From positions 1 to 64,000 of the forward strand of contig WIXG01000361.1 of NCBI GenBank assembly GCA_009869945.1: a stretch of DNA of 64,000 nt. The letters run 5' to 3'. Source of the stretch: Mesaphorura yosii (taxonomy: Eukaryota > Arthropoda > Collembola > Poduromorpha > Tullbergiidae). The notes below the pieces were generated by a model. The model did no database searches and was not told where the DNA came from. It saw only the letters and a program-made list of their open reading frames with translations. Each line of letters begins with the position of its first letter. Position 1 is the stretch's first letter. Positions 63,501 through 64,000 of this stretch are shown here, one piece after another. Both the position numbers and the translations under genes were made by a program.

Positions 63501-64000
63501 ACTATTGTGCCAAAAGCGATGGAAAATTGCTTGCGCCTATGCTGAGTTCGGCTCGTCGCTGCACACTCCACAACCAAGAACCAACCACCATTCATACGAC
63601 CACGCAATATTTGGAGTAGGAACCAGTGCTATGGGTGACTAGTGCTAGTGTACTCTGCTGCTGAATTGAATCTAACAGGTACCAGCAGCCAGCAGCATTC
63701 AGCGTAGTGCAATCGAGGTACTGGACTCGGACATATGTGAGCAACTCAAACACAACTCGACAAACGAAAGTTTGAGAGTGTATTGAGGAAAACGAAACTC
63801 GAACTGTCGCGATTTACATTCGCGTAACAGCTGCAGTTTAGTTAGTTTTTTCCTTTCCCTGCCCACCGTGCTTAGTTAATTATGCTGTGACAAACGGGCA
63901 CGAATAATGTGAGTGTGGATCCTCGCGTCAAGACTCTACCCTGGCCTGGCTCCGTGCACGACAACTTCCTGTTAGTGAGTAGATTTAGTCTGTATAGAAA
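60530..64000. other. RhoGAP 3' UTR and gene-poor flank
   Basis: AT-rich sequence follows the RhoGAP stop and probably includes its 3' UTR; no canonical AATAAA was found close by. No coding exon was recognised up to the window end. The Leu-rich minus-strand frame at 62465-62704 starts at TTG right after a stop and reflects a CAG-rich run. A perfect 11-bp hairpin lies at 62178-62206. Confidence 0.5.
62178..62206. repeat. Perfect 11-bp inverted repeat with 7-base loop
   Basis: The left arm cgtcggcttga (62178-62188) and right arm tcaagccgacg (62196-62206) are exact reverse complements around the loop cctttga. It would form a stable GC-containing stem in DNA or RNA. No gene association is visible. 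Confidence 0.85.

Noticed and set aside
1-64000. Mobile elements, CRISPR arrays, integrated viruses, tRNA or rRNA genes
   Set aside because: No transposase, reverse transcriptase or viral protein motif, no regularly spaced repeats, and no convincing tRNA A/B boxes were found by reading both strands; a tRNA or repeat-library scan was not possible here.

Overview
The window is eukaryotic genomic DNA. Genes are split by GT-AG introns (62 nt to about 5 kb), intergenic spacers are long, and there are no operons. The gene set points to an arthropod: a fused trehalose-6-phosphate synthase/phosphatase, a divergent ionotropic receptor (IR family), a DUF4789-like secreted cysteine-rich protein and an Nckx30C-type exchanger. 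Two P2X receptors, a family missing from many insects, suggest a non-model arthropod such as a springtail. That placement is inference; no species marker was seen.

Layout, left to right. (1) 1-11713 (+): the 3' half of a K+-dependent Na+/Ca2+ exchanger, five exons, whose 5' part lies outside the window. (2) 12697-14365 (-) and 15747-17406 (-): two tandem P2X receptor genes with identical exon phases and a shared non-coding first-exon motif. (3) 18172-19279 (+): a divergent ELOVL-like protein with degenerate catalytic motifs. (4) 19280-23844: no gene recognised. (5) 23845-28715 (+): TPS/TPP fusion. (6) 29263-31921 (+): IR-type receptor with one intron. (7) 32187-33876 (-): ALG3 mannosyltransferase, convergent with the IR. 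(8) 33877-44985: long spacer holding possible 5' exons of the next gene. (9) 44986-60529 (+): RhoGAP19D/ARHGAP21/23-type protein (PDZ-PH-RhoGAP), reconstructed here as 19 exons and 1779 residues. Its last intron holds an antisense secreted cysteine-rich gene (59154-60067), and another intron holds a decayed antisense zinc-finger-like fragment. (10) 60530-64000: no gene recognised.

The genes do not form a pathway. They include ion handling and purinergic or chemosensory signalling at the membrane (NCKX, P2X pair, IR), lipid and sugar metabolism (ELOVL-like, TPS/TPP), ER N-glycosylation (ALG3) and cell polarity/Cdc42 control (RhoGAP). Exon borders were assigned by eye from splice consensus, reading-frame continuity and family alignment, so individual borders may be off. 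No transposase, reverse transcriptase, tRNA, rRNA, CRISPR array or viral gene was recognised.
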